Assembly (NCBI GenBank): GCA_964593895.1
Contig: CAZQKL010000094.1
Coordinates: 1-8,313 of the forward strand
Direction of reading: 5' to 3'
Length of the DNA: 8,313 bases
Source of the DNA: CAZQKL01 sp964593895 [NCBI: uncultured bacterium]
GTDB taxonomy: Bacteria > DYJV01
Position 1 is the first letter of the stretch; each line of letters opens with the position of its first letter. Made by a program: the position numbers and the translations under genes. Positions 1 through 7,344 of this stretch are shown one piece after another. The notes beneath the pieces are model-generated. The model searched no databases, was not told the DNA's origin, and saw only the letters and a list, made by a program, of their open reading frames with translations.

Positions 1-54
1 ACCTGCAACCCTCTGATTAAGAGTCAGATGCTCTGCCAATTGAGCTAACGGCCC
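1..54 (-). tRNA. tRNA-Lys (CUU anticodon), 3' part cut off by window edge
   Basis: Read on the minus strand, the cloverleaf can be followed from its 5' end at 54: acceptor strand GGGCCGT (54-48), TA linker, D stem GCTC/GAGC (45-42 with 33-30), anticodon stem TCTGA/TCAGA (28-24 with 16-12) around the loop CTCTTAA (23-17), then the variable loop and the start of the T arm (GCAGG, 6-2). The anticodon CTT at 21-19 reads AAG lysine codons. The 3' half of the T arm, the acceptor 3' strand and any CCA lie beyond the left edge, so this is a partial view and not a broken gene. The 5' end sits only about 33 bases from the stop codon of the RND pump gene. Confidence 0.96.
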
Positions 55-62
55 TCATTTTA

Positions 63-91
63 AAAATAGCATTTAAACTTTTTTATGTCAA
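63..91 (-). promoter_or_regulatory. Probable sigma-70 type promoter of tRNA-Lys
   Basis: On the minus strand a perfect TTGACA (91-86) is followed after 17 bases by TATTTT (68-63, four of six matches to TATAAT). A start about seven bases further on falls near 56, only a few bases ahead of the mature tRNA 5' end at 54. The -35 box contains the TGA stop codon (90-88) of the upstream pump gene. No terminator hairpin is visible between pump and tRNA, so read-through from the efflux operon could also contribute. Confidence 0.65.
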
Positions 92-3000
92 GAAATTAAT
101 TTATTAAACCAGTAGTATACAAGGGGGACAACAAGTAATGTTAATATTGTGGATACAAATGTTCCTGTTATAAAAGATACTCCCAGTCCTGCAAAAATCG
201 GGTCTCCAAGCATAAATAAAGCACCTATTACAACAGTTAAACTTGTTAAAACTACAGGCCTTGTTCTAATGGCGCCAGCTTCAATAACAGAATCTTTGAG
301 TGATTTCCCTTCTTTTAATGCAACTTCTATAAAATCAATTAAAAGAATTGAATTTCTTACCATTATTCCTGCAAGTGCAATAAAACCAATCATTGATGTT
401 GCTGTAAAATATTTTTTAAAGATAAAATGGCCTGGAATTATTCCAATTAAAGTTAATGGGATTGGTATCATCATAATTATTGGATTAATGTATGAGCCAA
501 ACCATCCAGCAAGAACAAGATACAAAATAATCATTACAACTCCAAATGCAATTCCAAGGTCTCTAAAAACTTCATAAGTAACCTGCCATTCTCCATCCCA
601 TTTCATACTTATTTTAAAATCATTTTTTGGTAATGAAGTAAAATACTGCTTTATCTTTAATTTTTCAATTTTTGGCATCATTTTTAAAATAGCGTATACA
701 GGAGATTCCTCTTTACCTGCAACATTTCCAATAACATAAGTTACCTTTTTTAAATTCTTATGGTAAATTGGCTTTGTTTTTACTTTTTTTGTAATGGTTA
801 TAAGTTCAGATAATGGGACTAATTTACCACTTTTTGAAATTAATTTTATCTCTTTTAACCTTTCAAGACTATCCCTATCATATTTAGGTAAAATTAATTT
901 TATTAAAACAGGTTCTCTTGAATTTGCATGCAAAGCACCAAGATGCAATCCTTTTGTAAAAGCTTGTAATGAGTCTATTATTTCATTTTGGGAAATTCCA
1001 TAAAGATAAGATTTTCTTTTATCAATTCTGAAGCGATATTCTGTAACATTATCTTCAACATACCAATCAACATCTACAACTCCTGGAGTTTCTTCAAATA
1101 TCTTTTTTATCTCTTTTGCAATTTTTAATCTTTTCTTATCATCATCTCCATATACTTCAGCTACAATCGGAGATAAAACTGGAGGGCCTGGTGGCACTTC
1201 AGCTATTTTTATCCTTGCATTCAATTTTTTAGCAACTGGAGTTAAAATTTTTCTAATTTCATTGGCTATTTCATGAGATTTTTTCTTTCTATATTTTTTA
1301 GGAACTAAATTTACTGCAATGTCAGCTTGATATGGCTTATTTCTCAAATAATAATGTCTTACAAGTCCATTAAAATTAAATGGGCTTGAAGTCCCTGCAT
1401 ATATTTGATAATCATTAACCTCTTTTATTTCTTTTAACTTTTCCCCAAGAATTTCTGCGGTCTTAAGTGTTTCTTCTAATGTAGTATATGTTGGCATGTC
1501 AATAATAACCTGAATTTCATTTTTATTATCAAATGGAAGCATTTTCATTATTACTTTTTTTGTGGGAATGAATATTAACGAGATTAAGAAAAGTAGAAAA
1601 ATAGTAAAAATAAATATAAAAGATTTTAATTTACTTGAAAGAAGTGAAGAAAAAACTTTTCTGTAAAATTTATAAAGATTTTTTCCATGAGGTTTAACTT
1701 TTTTCTCTTTTTCTTTATTTCCAAGCATTTTCATAGTTAGCCATGGAGCAATAGTTAATGCAATTAAAAGGGAAAATATCATTGATAAAGTAGCACCTTC
1801 AGGCATTGGCTTCATATATGGTCCCATAAGTCCTCTAACAAAAGCCATTGGATATATTGCTATAATTACAGTTAAGGTTGCTAAAATTGTTGGATTTCCA
1901 ACTTCACTTACAGCAATTAATGCATCTTTAATTGATAATTTTCCTTTTAAAGATAAGTGTCTCTCAATATTTTCCACAACAATAATTGCATCATCAACAA
2001 CAATTCCAGTAACAAAAATAAGGGCAAAAAGAGTTACTCTATTTAATGTGTATCCAAAAAGATAGTAAATAAAAAGAGTTAAAGCAAAGGTAACAGGAAC
2101 AGTTATAAATGTTACAAGACCTGCTCTTAAACTAATAAAAATAGCAACCACAAGTAAAACAGAAATTACAGCTCCGCCTAAATGTTCCAACAAAGTTTTA
2201 GTTTTATCAAGTGCTGATTCACCATAATTTCTTGTGATAATATAATTCACACCATTGGGGATTAAATATCCCTTTAAATTTTTTAATTTCTTTAAAATCT
2301 TATCACACAATCTAACAGTATCTGTTCCCTTTCTTTTTGCAATTGCAAGAGTTACAACTGGCACAAGATTTCCATTTTTTAATGTAGTAAAAACATAACT
2401 TTTTCTTTCAGGGTCATATGGATAAACCTTAGCTATATCTTTAAGATAAATAATTTTATCTTTATAAACTCCCACAATAGTATTTTTCACATCATCAATT
2501 GAATGGAAAAAATTTGCTACTTTTATATGAAAAATTTTATTGTTTCTTGTTCCTTGTGATTCAATAGATTGATAATTTTGAGATTTAATTGAATTTATAA
2601 TTTTATTTAATGGAATATGATAATAATTAATTTTCTCTAAATCAGGCTCAATTGTAATTTCTTCCTTTAATCCTCCAATTATTGAGCATTGAGCAACTCC
2701 TTTTATTTCTGAAATTTTTCTACCAATTTCTGCAACAATTTTCCTTAAAGTTAATTCATCATATTTATTTGAGTAAAATGTAAATGTTATTTGTGGAACT
2801 TGATTAATAGTCATATTTTTAATAAGCGGATATTTCACTCCAGGAGGCATTCTATCAAGATTGTATCTAATTTTTGTATAAAGCTTTACAAGAGCTTTTT
2901 CTTCATTATATCCAACTTTAAATCTGACAATTACAAGTCCAAGGTTATTTTGAGCAATTGAATATACATACTTTACCCCAGGAATTTCCCACATTAATTT

Positions 3001-3222
3001 TTCAAGAGGAGAAGTTACTCTTTTTTCAACTTCTTTAGCATTTGCATTAGGATATGGCACATATATATCAATCATTGGCACAATAATTTGTGGGTCTTCC
3101 TCTTTAGGGGTTAAAATTACAGCGAAAATTCCAATTAAAATTGCGCCAATTATTACAAGTGGAGTTATCTTTGATTGAATAAAAAGTGAACTTATCCTTT
3201 CAGCAATACCTTTATTTGTCAT
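88..3222 (-). CDS. RND-family efflux pump, inner-membrane permease subunit
   Basis: A 1044-residue proton-driven exporter of the AcrB-like RND superfamily, full length for the family. The layout is classic: TM1 at about 17-37, a large periplasmic loop (about 38-345), TM2-TM7 (about 346-553), a second large loop (about 555-885) and TM8-TM12 (about 887-1037). TM4 carries GIVVDDAIIVVENI with the adjacent proton-relay aspartates D410/D411. TM10 carries GIMVRNSILLIDF, where R956 stands at the position of AcrB K940, and T993 in TM11 lies in the conserved LTS segment. The EEDPQI motif at 41-46 and the strongly conserved TM9-TM10 stretch point to a widespread HAE-like subfamily of 'RND permease subunit' proteins and not to AcrB itself. 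The substrate cannot be told. Its ATG overlaps the adaptor stop as ATGA (3222-3219). The ribosome site is weak, so translation is probably coupled. It is the last gene of the operon. Confidence 0.96.
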   Translation of the reverse strand: MTNKGIAERISSLFIQSKITPLVIIGAILIGIFAVILTPKEEDPQIIVPMIDIYVPYPNANAKEVEKRVTSPLEKLMWEIPGVKYVYSIAQNNLGLVIVRFKVGYNEEKALVKLYTKIRYNLDRMPPGVKYPLIKNMTINQVPQITFTFYSNKYDELTLRKIVAEIGRKISEIKGVAQCSIIGGLKEEITIEPDLEKINYYHIPLNKIINSIKSQNYQSIESQGTRNNKIFHIKVANFFHSIDDVKNTIVGVYKDKIIYLKDIAKVYPYDPERKSYVFTTLKNGNLVPVVTLAIAKRKGTDTVRLCDKILKKLKNLKGYLIPNGVNYIITRNYGESALDKTKTLLEHLGGAVISVLLVVAIFISLRAGLVTFITVPVTFALTLFIYYLFGYTLNRVTLFALIFVTGIVVDDAIIVVENIERHLSLKGKLSIKDALIAVSEVGNPTILATLTVIIAIYPMAFVRGLMGPYMKPMPEGATLSMIFSLLIALTIAPWLTMKMLGNKEKEKKVKPHGKNLYKFYRKVFSSLLSSKLKSFIFIFTIFLLFLISLIFIPTKKVIMKMLPFDNKNEIQVIIDMPTYTTLEETLKTAEILGEKLKEIKEVNDYQIYAGTSSPFNFNGLVRHYYLRNKPYQADIAVNLVPKKYRKKKSHEIANEIRKILTPVAKKLNARIKIAEVPPGPPVLSPIVAEVYGDDDKKRLKIAKEIKKIFEETPGVVDVDWYVEDNVTEYRFRIDKRKSYLYGISQNEIIDSLQAFTKGLHLGALHANSREPVLIKLILPKYDRDSLERLKEIKLISKSGKLVPLSELITITKKVKTKPIYHKNLKKVTYVIGNVAGKEESPVYAILKMMPKIEKLKIKQYFTSLPKNDFKISMKWDGEWQVTYEVFRDLGIAFGVVMIILYLVLAGWFGSYINPIIMMIPIPLTLIGIIPGHFIFKKYFTATSMIGFIALAGIMVRNSILLIDFIEVALKEGKSLKDSVIEAGAIRTRPVVLTSLTVVIGALFMLGDPIFAGLGVSFITGTFVSTILTLLVVPLVYYWFNKLIS

Positions 3223-4376
3223 TTTATCTTATTTTCACACCTTAAATTTGACTGAAAATTATTAATTGGTGTTAAAATAACTTTATCTTTTTGGGATAAT
3301 CCACTATTTACCAAAAATCCATTAGATATGAACTTTCCAGTTAAAAATGTTTTTATAACAAACCCATTTTTACAAACATAAACATAATAGAGGTCATTTA
3401 ATCTTTTTACTAAATTTTTTGGTAGCACTATTGCCCTTCTAAAATCTGCTATAAATTTAGCTTTTAAATATTGTCCATTAACAAAATTCATACTATTTAA
3501 TGAAACTTTAATCTTAAATTGAGAAGCTTCTATTTCTGGAATAATTTCAATAATTTTTGCTTTTTTATTATTTATGAAAACATAATTTCCAACAGAACAG
3601 TATTTTAAATATTTCAAAGGAACTGAAAAATATGCAACTTTTTTTAAAGTTCCAAGCTTTAAAATTTTAACTCCAGGAGTTACATAATTCCCAATATCAA
3701 GATATTTTTCAAGAATAATTCCAGAAAAAGGTGCTTTGAGAATCCTATATGAAGATAGAACTTCAAGCTCTTCCAATGAACTTTCTAAAGATTTAATTTC
3801 CTTTGTAATTTGTATTAACTTTAACTTGTTAATTTCAAGTAAATCTTTTGCTTTTTTTACTTCAAGCTCTGCATTTATAAATTGAGTATGAATTTTATCA
3901 AACTCTTCTTTTGTAATACTTTCTGTTTTTAAAAGATTTCTATATCTGTAAAAATTGCTTTTAGCTAAATGAAAATTTGCTTCTGCTTGAGATAAAGATT
4001 TTTTGTATAAATTTATTAAAATTTTAGTCTCTTTTTTTTGAATATTCAAACTTTGAAGCTTGAATTTTATTGATTTTACTTTTTTTTCTATCTCTTTATT
4101 TTTAATTATCAAAAGAACATCACCTTTTTTTACCCTATCACCTGGTTTAACATTTATCTTTTCAATATAGCCATCTATTTTAGGTGTAATGAATGCAATC
4201 TTTTCTGAAGAGACAAAACCGTCAATTGATACAATTTTGGGAATTCTTTTATAAAAAAAATTTTTAGTTCTCACTTTTACTGCTTTAAACTTAAAATTAT
4301 TAAATTTTTCTTTTTTTAAACATGAAGAATAAAAAAATATTAAAGTTAAAATAAAAAAAAGAAAAAATTTACGCAT
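3219..4376 (-). CDS. RND efflux periplasmic adaptor (membrane fusion protein), probable lipoprotein
   Basis: 385 residues, the usual size for HlyD/AcrA-like adaptors that link the RND pump to the TolC channel in the periplasm. A signal peptide (residues 2-18, Phe/Leu/Ile-rich) ends in YSSC with Cys19 as probable lipidated residue. The lipobox has Tyr at -3, which is non-canonical. A biotinyl-lipoyl half motif follows at about 60-95 (PKIDGYIEKINVKPGDRVKKG). A long alpha-helical hairpin spans about 95-205, and the second lipoyl half (KAPFSGII) begins at 214. Beta-barrel and membrane-proximal domains fill the rest. The hairpin tip has R144, L148 and T155 where AcrA has its RLS channel-docking residues, with Thr replacing Ser. 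The start is backed by GGAG at 4387-4384, in the 12-base gap after the TolC-like gene. The end overlaps the pump gene by four bases. Confidence 0.94.
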   Translation of the reverse strand: MRKFFLFFILTLIFFYSSCLKKEKFNNFKFKAVKVRTKNFFYKRIPKIVSIDGFVSSEKIAFITPKIDGYIEKINVKPGDRVKKGDVLLIIKNKEIEKKVKSIKFKLQSLNIQKKETKILINLYKKSLSQAEANFHLAKSNFYRYRNLLKTESITKEEFDKIHTQFINAELEVKKAKDLLEINKLKLIQITKEIKSLESSLEELEVLSSYRILKAPFSGIILEKYLDIGNYVTPGVKILKLGTLKKVAYFSVPLKYLKYCSVGNYVFINNKKAKIIEIIPEIEASQFKIKVSLNSMNFVNGQYLKAKFIADFRRAIVLPKNLVKRLNDLYYVYVCKNGFVIKTFLTGKFISNGFLVNSGLSQKDKVILTPINNFQSNLRCENKIK

Positions 4377-4388
4377 AATTTATCTCCA

Positions 4389-5687
4389 TTAAAATTTTCC
4401 AGCTTTGTATAAAATTGTATAATACTTTAAAACCATATCCCACTTTGCTTCATTTAATTTATATAATGAATTTTTGTAATTTGTTTCCATATCAACAAGA
4501 GTTGTTATTCTTTCAAGACCTTGGCTAAATCTTTTTTCACTAATTTCAAGAGCAATTTTATTTGAATTAACTAATTTTTTTAAACTATTATATGTAAATT
4601 GAGCATTTATAAAATCAATGTAGCTATTTCTTATTTCTCTTTTTAAAGCTTCTTCCTTTTCATATAAAAGATTTTTCATTCTCATAAGATTATATTTTGC
4701 CTGCAAAATTCTATTTTTATCAATCATTCCATTAAATATATTAAATTTAATTCCAACACCTATTGTATAGCCACTTTTATTATTATTAAAAAAATCCTCT
4801 GAATTTTTTTCATAATTCGCAAATCCATATATCTCGGGTAAATAATTATTTTTTCTTTTTTTAATCTCTATTTCTGCAATTTTAATGTAATTTTTGAACG
4901 CTTTTATATCGTCTCTATTTTCAATTCCAAAATTAATTAAATCCTGAATATCCAATTTTTTAGAGATTTCAAAATTAACTTTTTTTAAAGGAAACTCTTT
5001 GCCAGTTAATTCTTTTAATACAAATTTAAATTTATTTAAGGTATTTTTTAAAGTTTCTAAATTAATCTCAGCTTGTTTAAGATGGTATTTTGCATAAAAG
5101 TAATCTGATTTTAATGCTTTTCCATTTTTATAGAAATTTTCAATTGTTTTAAGATATATTTCTGCTCTTTTTTTCATATTTTCAGCAATTTTTATATTTT
5201 CAAAAAGTTTATTAACATTTATTAACACTTTGAAAATCCTAAACTTAATTTCTCTTTTTACTTCCTTAAAAGATAATTCTCCAGCCTCATAGTTAAGTTT
5301 AGCCTGTTTTTTTGATAATCCTATTTTACCTTTTGAAAAAATAGGTTGCAATAATGAAATTATAAACTGATGGTCTTTTACAAAAGGTGGATTTGCCATA
5401 TATTTGTAATAATACCCCATTGAAAGTCTACCCTGTTTTGCTTTTAAAAATGCAGCTTCAGAAGGCTCTTTTGTCCCAATAAATTTGTATGAAAAATCAA
5501 TTTTAGGATAATAATTCCCAGTTGCAATATCTATATTTTTCTTTATTGAGTTTAGATATTCTTTGTATGATTTTATGTAAAAATTATTTTTATATGCAGA
5601 ATTCACAAGATTTTGAAAATATTCATTTTGTCCCCAAATGCAATTAGGAAATAACGCTATGAATAAAAAAATAATTCTTAAAATCAT
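4389..5687 (-). CDS. TolC-family outer membrane efflux channel
   Basis: 432 residues, a normal length for outer membrane efflux proteins. The N-terminal signal peptide is hydrophobic to about residue 18, with likely cleavage around G19/Q20. Two tandem OEP repeats are visible: the first at about 28-226, with NYYPKIDFSY at 58-67, and the second at about 250-425, with the matching NYLPEIYGFANYE at 281-293. Each combines beta-strand segments with long Lys/Glu-rich helices, as expected for the alternating beta-barrel and alpha-barrel of TolC trimers. The C-terminus (LYKAGKF) resembles the family's usual ending. The protein should form the outer membrane exit duct of the pump encoded by the two downstream genes. 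Its ATG shares ATGA (5687-5684) with the stop of the SPFH gene, and GGGGAAGAG inside that gene's last codons can serve as ribosome site. Confidence 0.94.
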   Translation of the reverse strand: MILRIIFLFIALFPNCIWGQNEYFQNLVNSAYKNNFYIKSYKEYLNSIKKNIDIATGNYYPKIDFSYKFIGTKEPSEAAFLKAKQGRLSMGYYYKYMANPPFVKDHQFIISLLQPIFSKGKIGLSKKQAKLNYEAGELSFKEVKREIKFRIFKVLINVNKLFENIKIAENMKKRAEIYLKTIENFYKNGKALKSDYFYAKYHLKQAEINLETLKNTLNKFKFVLKELTGKEFPLKKVNFEISKKLDIQDLINFGIENRDDIKAFKNYIKIAEIEIKKRKNNYLPEIYGFANYEKNSEDFFNNNKSGYTIGVGIKFNIFNGMIDKNRILQAKYNLMRMKNLLYEKEEALKREIRNSYIDFINAQFTYNSLKKLVNSNKIALEISEKRFSQGLERITTLVDMETNYKNSLYKLNEAKWDMVLKYYTILYKAGKF

Positions 5688-6688
5688 TGTTTCTCTTCCC
5701 CAGATCCTTTTCCAACTAAAATTGCTTCAATTATTTGCTGTCTAATATTATTTAACTCACCTGGAGAATGTGGCATCAAAATTGTATTCGTATTTGAATT
5801 TATACCAATATCTTTTAATGTATCAAAATATTGTGTTAAAAGCACAAGCATCATAACCTCATGAGCACTTTCCATTCCAAGAGAAGTTTTAAAATCTTCA
5901 ATAGATTCTTTTAACCCTATAATAATTGCTTTTCTTTGGTTTGCTATCCCTTCTCCTTGAAGTCTTTTGCTCTCTGCTTCAGCTTCAGCTTGTTTTACAA
6001 CTTTAATTTTTTCAGCTTCAGCTTTCTCTTTTGCTGCTTCTTTTAATCTTTTAGCTGCATTTATCTCATTCATTGCTTCCTTTACATTTTTTGCAGGGTC
6101 AACATCTGTTACTGGAGCTTTTAAAATTATATATCCAAAATTATCCATTACTTCTCCAAGCTCCTTTTTAATTGCAAGAGACAAATCATCTTTTCTTTCA
6201 AAAACTTCATCAAGTTCCAATTTAGGCACTTCAGCTCTTACAACATCATAAATATAAGAACTTATCTGATCTTTTACACTTGTCAATTTATATGTTGCTT
6301 CATAAATTTTCTCCTTATTCACAAGATATTGGACTGAAACTATAATATTTACAAAAACATTATCTTTTGTTTTAGTTTCAACCTTAACATTTAACTGTTG
6401 AACTCTAAGAGATAATTTATATGCAACTTTTTCAATAATTGGGATTTTAAAATTTAATCCAGCAAAAGAATGTCTTGCATATTTTCCAAATCTCTCAATT
6501 ATATAAACTTCCTGCTGGGGAACAATAAAAATTGTTTCAATAATAAGAAATATCGCTACAACTATTCCAATTCCATATTTTAAAATTATCATGAAATTTA
6601 TTGGAAAAAATCCTGTAACTGAAAAGAAAAATGTTAAAATTGCAATAAAAAAAATGATTCCTGCTAATTTTGAAGTTTTTGCATCCAT
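5684..6688 (-). CDS. SPFH/band-7 (stomatin-prohibitin) membrane protein, HIR-like
   Basis: 334 residues from the chosen ATG. Numbering from that start, two hydrophobic segments (about 7-27 and 33-56) anchor it in the inner membrane. An SPFH/band-7 domain (about 57-200) begins VPQQEVYIIERFGKY, and an Ala/Lys/Glu-rich coiled coil follows at about 203-255. Segments such as LSLRVQQL, VETKTKDNVFV, AMNEINAAKRLKEAA and LLTQYFDTLKDIG match, from memory, plant hypersensitive-induced-reaction (HIR) proteins and their bacterial relatives more closely than HflK/HflC or flotillins. Such proteins oligomerise and organise membrane microdomains or control membrane proteases. No partner such as an NfeD protein or FtsH is adjacent here. 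It is the first gene of the efflux operon. A GTG at 6700 would add four residues but lies within the ribosome site, so the ATG at 6688 is preferred. Confidence 0.9.
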   Translation of the reverse strand: MDAKTSKLAGIIFFIAILTFFFSVTGFFPINFMIILKYGIGIVVAIFLIIETIFIVPQQEVYIIERFGKYARHSFAGLNFKIPIIEKVAYKLSLRVQQLNVKVETKTKDNVFVNIIVSVQYLVNKEKIYEATYKLTSVKDQISSYIYDVVRAEVPKLELDEVFERKDDLSLAIKKELGEVMDNFGYIILKAPVTDVDPAKNVKEAMNEINAAKRLKEAAKEKAEAEKIKVVKQAEAEAESKRLQGEGIANQRKAIIIGLKESIEDFKTSLGMESAHEVMMLVLLTQYFDTLKDIGINSNTNTILMPHSPGELNNIRQQIIEAILVGKGSGEEKQ

Positions 6689-6692
6689 ACTT

Positions 6693-6698
6693 ACCTCC
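6693..6698 (-). promoter_or_regulatory. Shine-Dalgarno site of the SPFH gene (decides the start)
   Basis: A perfect GGAGGT on the minus strand lies four bases before the ATG at 6688-6686. The longer open frame beginning with GTG at 6700 would place this ribosome site inside the coding sequence and leave that GTG without one. Confidence 0.85.
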
Positions 6699-6714
6699 AC
6701 AAATGAATTTTCTT

Positions 6715-6744
6715 AATATTGATTAATAGCTTCAAAAATGTCAA
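6715..6744 (-). promoter_or_regulatory. Probable promoter of the SPFH-TolC-adaptor-RND operon
   Basis: On the minus strand a perfect TTGACA (6744-6739) is followed after 18 bases by AATATT (6720-6715, four of six matches to TATAAT). Transcription would start near 6708, giving a leader of about 20 bases that contains the GGAGGT ribosome site. The -35 box and its flanks (TTTCTTGACAT, 6748-6738) are identical over 11 bases to the -35 region of the tRNA promoter at the left edge. Confidence 0.6.
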
Positions 6745-6761
6745 GAAAAATAAAAAATCTA

Positions 6762-6790
6762 TTGACAGAAATATTTCAAAAGGTTAATTT
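6762..6790 (+). promoter_or_regulatory. Probable promoter of the sigma-like operon
   Basis: A perfect TTGACA (6762-6767) is followed after 17 bases by TAATTT (6785-6790), a poor -10 with three of six matches; TTAATT one base earlier scores the same. The start would lie near 6797, only about five bases before the ATG at 6802. The -35 is certain as a sequence match, but the -10 is weak, so the promoter as a whole is tentative. Confidence 0.45.
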
Positions 6791-6801
6791 TTTTATGTTT
6801 T

Positions 6802-7326
6802 ATGGAAGAAAAAATTTATAAAAAATTATATTTACAATTCTATTCAATTGCAAAAACATTCCAGATAAATGAGGATATAGAAAGCCTTTATCATGAATTT
6901 TTAATTCAAAAATGGAAAAATGGTTTAAATTTTAAAAATAGCCATTATTTAAACGTAATGATAAAAAATTTTTTAATAAACAAATTTAATGAGAAAAAGA
7001 GAAAAGAGATACCAGATGAGATTAAAATTGAGATTAAAATAAAAGATGAGATTTTTATCCCGGAGATTTACTCTGAAATTGTGCAATTTTTTGAAATTAT
7101 AAAAAAAGAGTTAAAAGAAAGAGAAATAAAAATCTTGTGTTACTATGTAAATTCTGAAAAGTATTATTTTTTTAAAGATATGTCGAGAGATGCAAAATAC
7201 AAGGCAATTGAAAGAGTTAAAAAGAGATTGAGAAATATTCAGAATATTTATAATTTTTCAGAGGAAGCTGTTAAGGTAGCTTTAGAAAAATTTTTTCAGT
7301 CAGAAATATGTGATAAAATTTGTTAA
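6802..7326 (+). CDS. Divergent ECF-like RNA polymerase sigma factor
   Basis: 174 residues, the size of a group 4 (ECF) sigma factor. Residues 9-70 resemble sigma region 2: an amphipathic helix with 'LYHEFLIQKWKN' (29-40), where family members have 'DLVQEVFLKLWKN', then YLNVMIKNFLINKFNEKKRKE (49-69), equivalent to the '.WLYRIARNLLIDYLRKRKR' helix that binds the -10 region. A charged linker follows (70-95). Residues 98-147 resemble region 4: LKEREIKIL (104-112), then a helix-turn-helix ending MSRDAKYKAIERVKKRLRN (127-145), whose recognition helix is well formed. The first part of that unit is about three residues shorter than usual. An extra C-terminal helix (152-174) ends in C170-x3-C174. The start has no ribosome site at normal distance; AGG at 6781-6783 is 18 bases upstream. 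It leads an operon and lies divergent from the efflux genes. The alternative is a non-sigma DNA-binding protein. The call is from pattern only. Confidence 0.6.
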   Translation: MEEKIYKKLYLQFYSIAKTFQINEDIESLYHEFLIQKWKNGLNFKNSHYLNVMIKNFLINKFNEKKRKEIPDEIKIEIKIKDEIFIPEIYSEIVQFFEIIKKELKEREIKILCYYVNSEKYYFFKDMSRDAKYKAIERVKKRLRNIQNIYNFSEEAVKVALEKFFQSEICDKIC

Positions 7327-7344
7327 ATATAATAAGAGGAATTT

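Noticed and set aside
55-87. Terminator for the efflux operon before the tRNA
   Set aside because: The stretch has T and A runs but only a weak TTTAAA palindrome and no GC-containing hairpin.
149-577. Open frame of 142 codons on the plus strand
   Set aside because: It lies antisense within the conserved TM8-TM12 part of the RND pump gene and its translation resembles no family; it is a shadow of the AT-rich coding strand.
794-1003. Open frame of 69 codons on the plus strand
   Set aside because: It is antisense to the second periplasmic loop of the pump, with no ribosome site or promoter and no recognisable product.
5967-6251. Open frame of 94 codons on the plus strand, rich in Ser/Ala/Phe
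   Set aside because: It mirrors the Ala/Glu/Lys coiled coil and SPFH domain on the opposite strand, which explains its composition.
6689-6700. GTG at 6700 as start of the SPFH gene
   Set aside because: It would put GGAGGT inside the gene, while the ATG at 6688 has that site at proper spacing.
6795-6821. Upstream ATG at 6795 as start of the sigma-like gene
   Set aside because: It is in a different frame and meets a stop after eight codons.
7328-7333. Perfect TATAAT between the sigma-like gene and the next gene
   Set aside because: No -35-like sequence lies 16-18 bases upstream and no TG extension is present; such hexamers are expected by chance in DNA this AT-rich.
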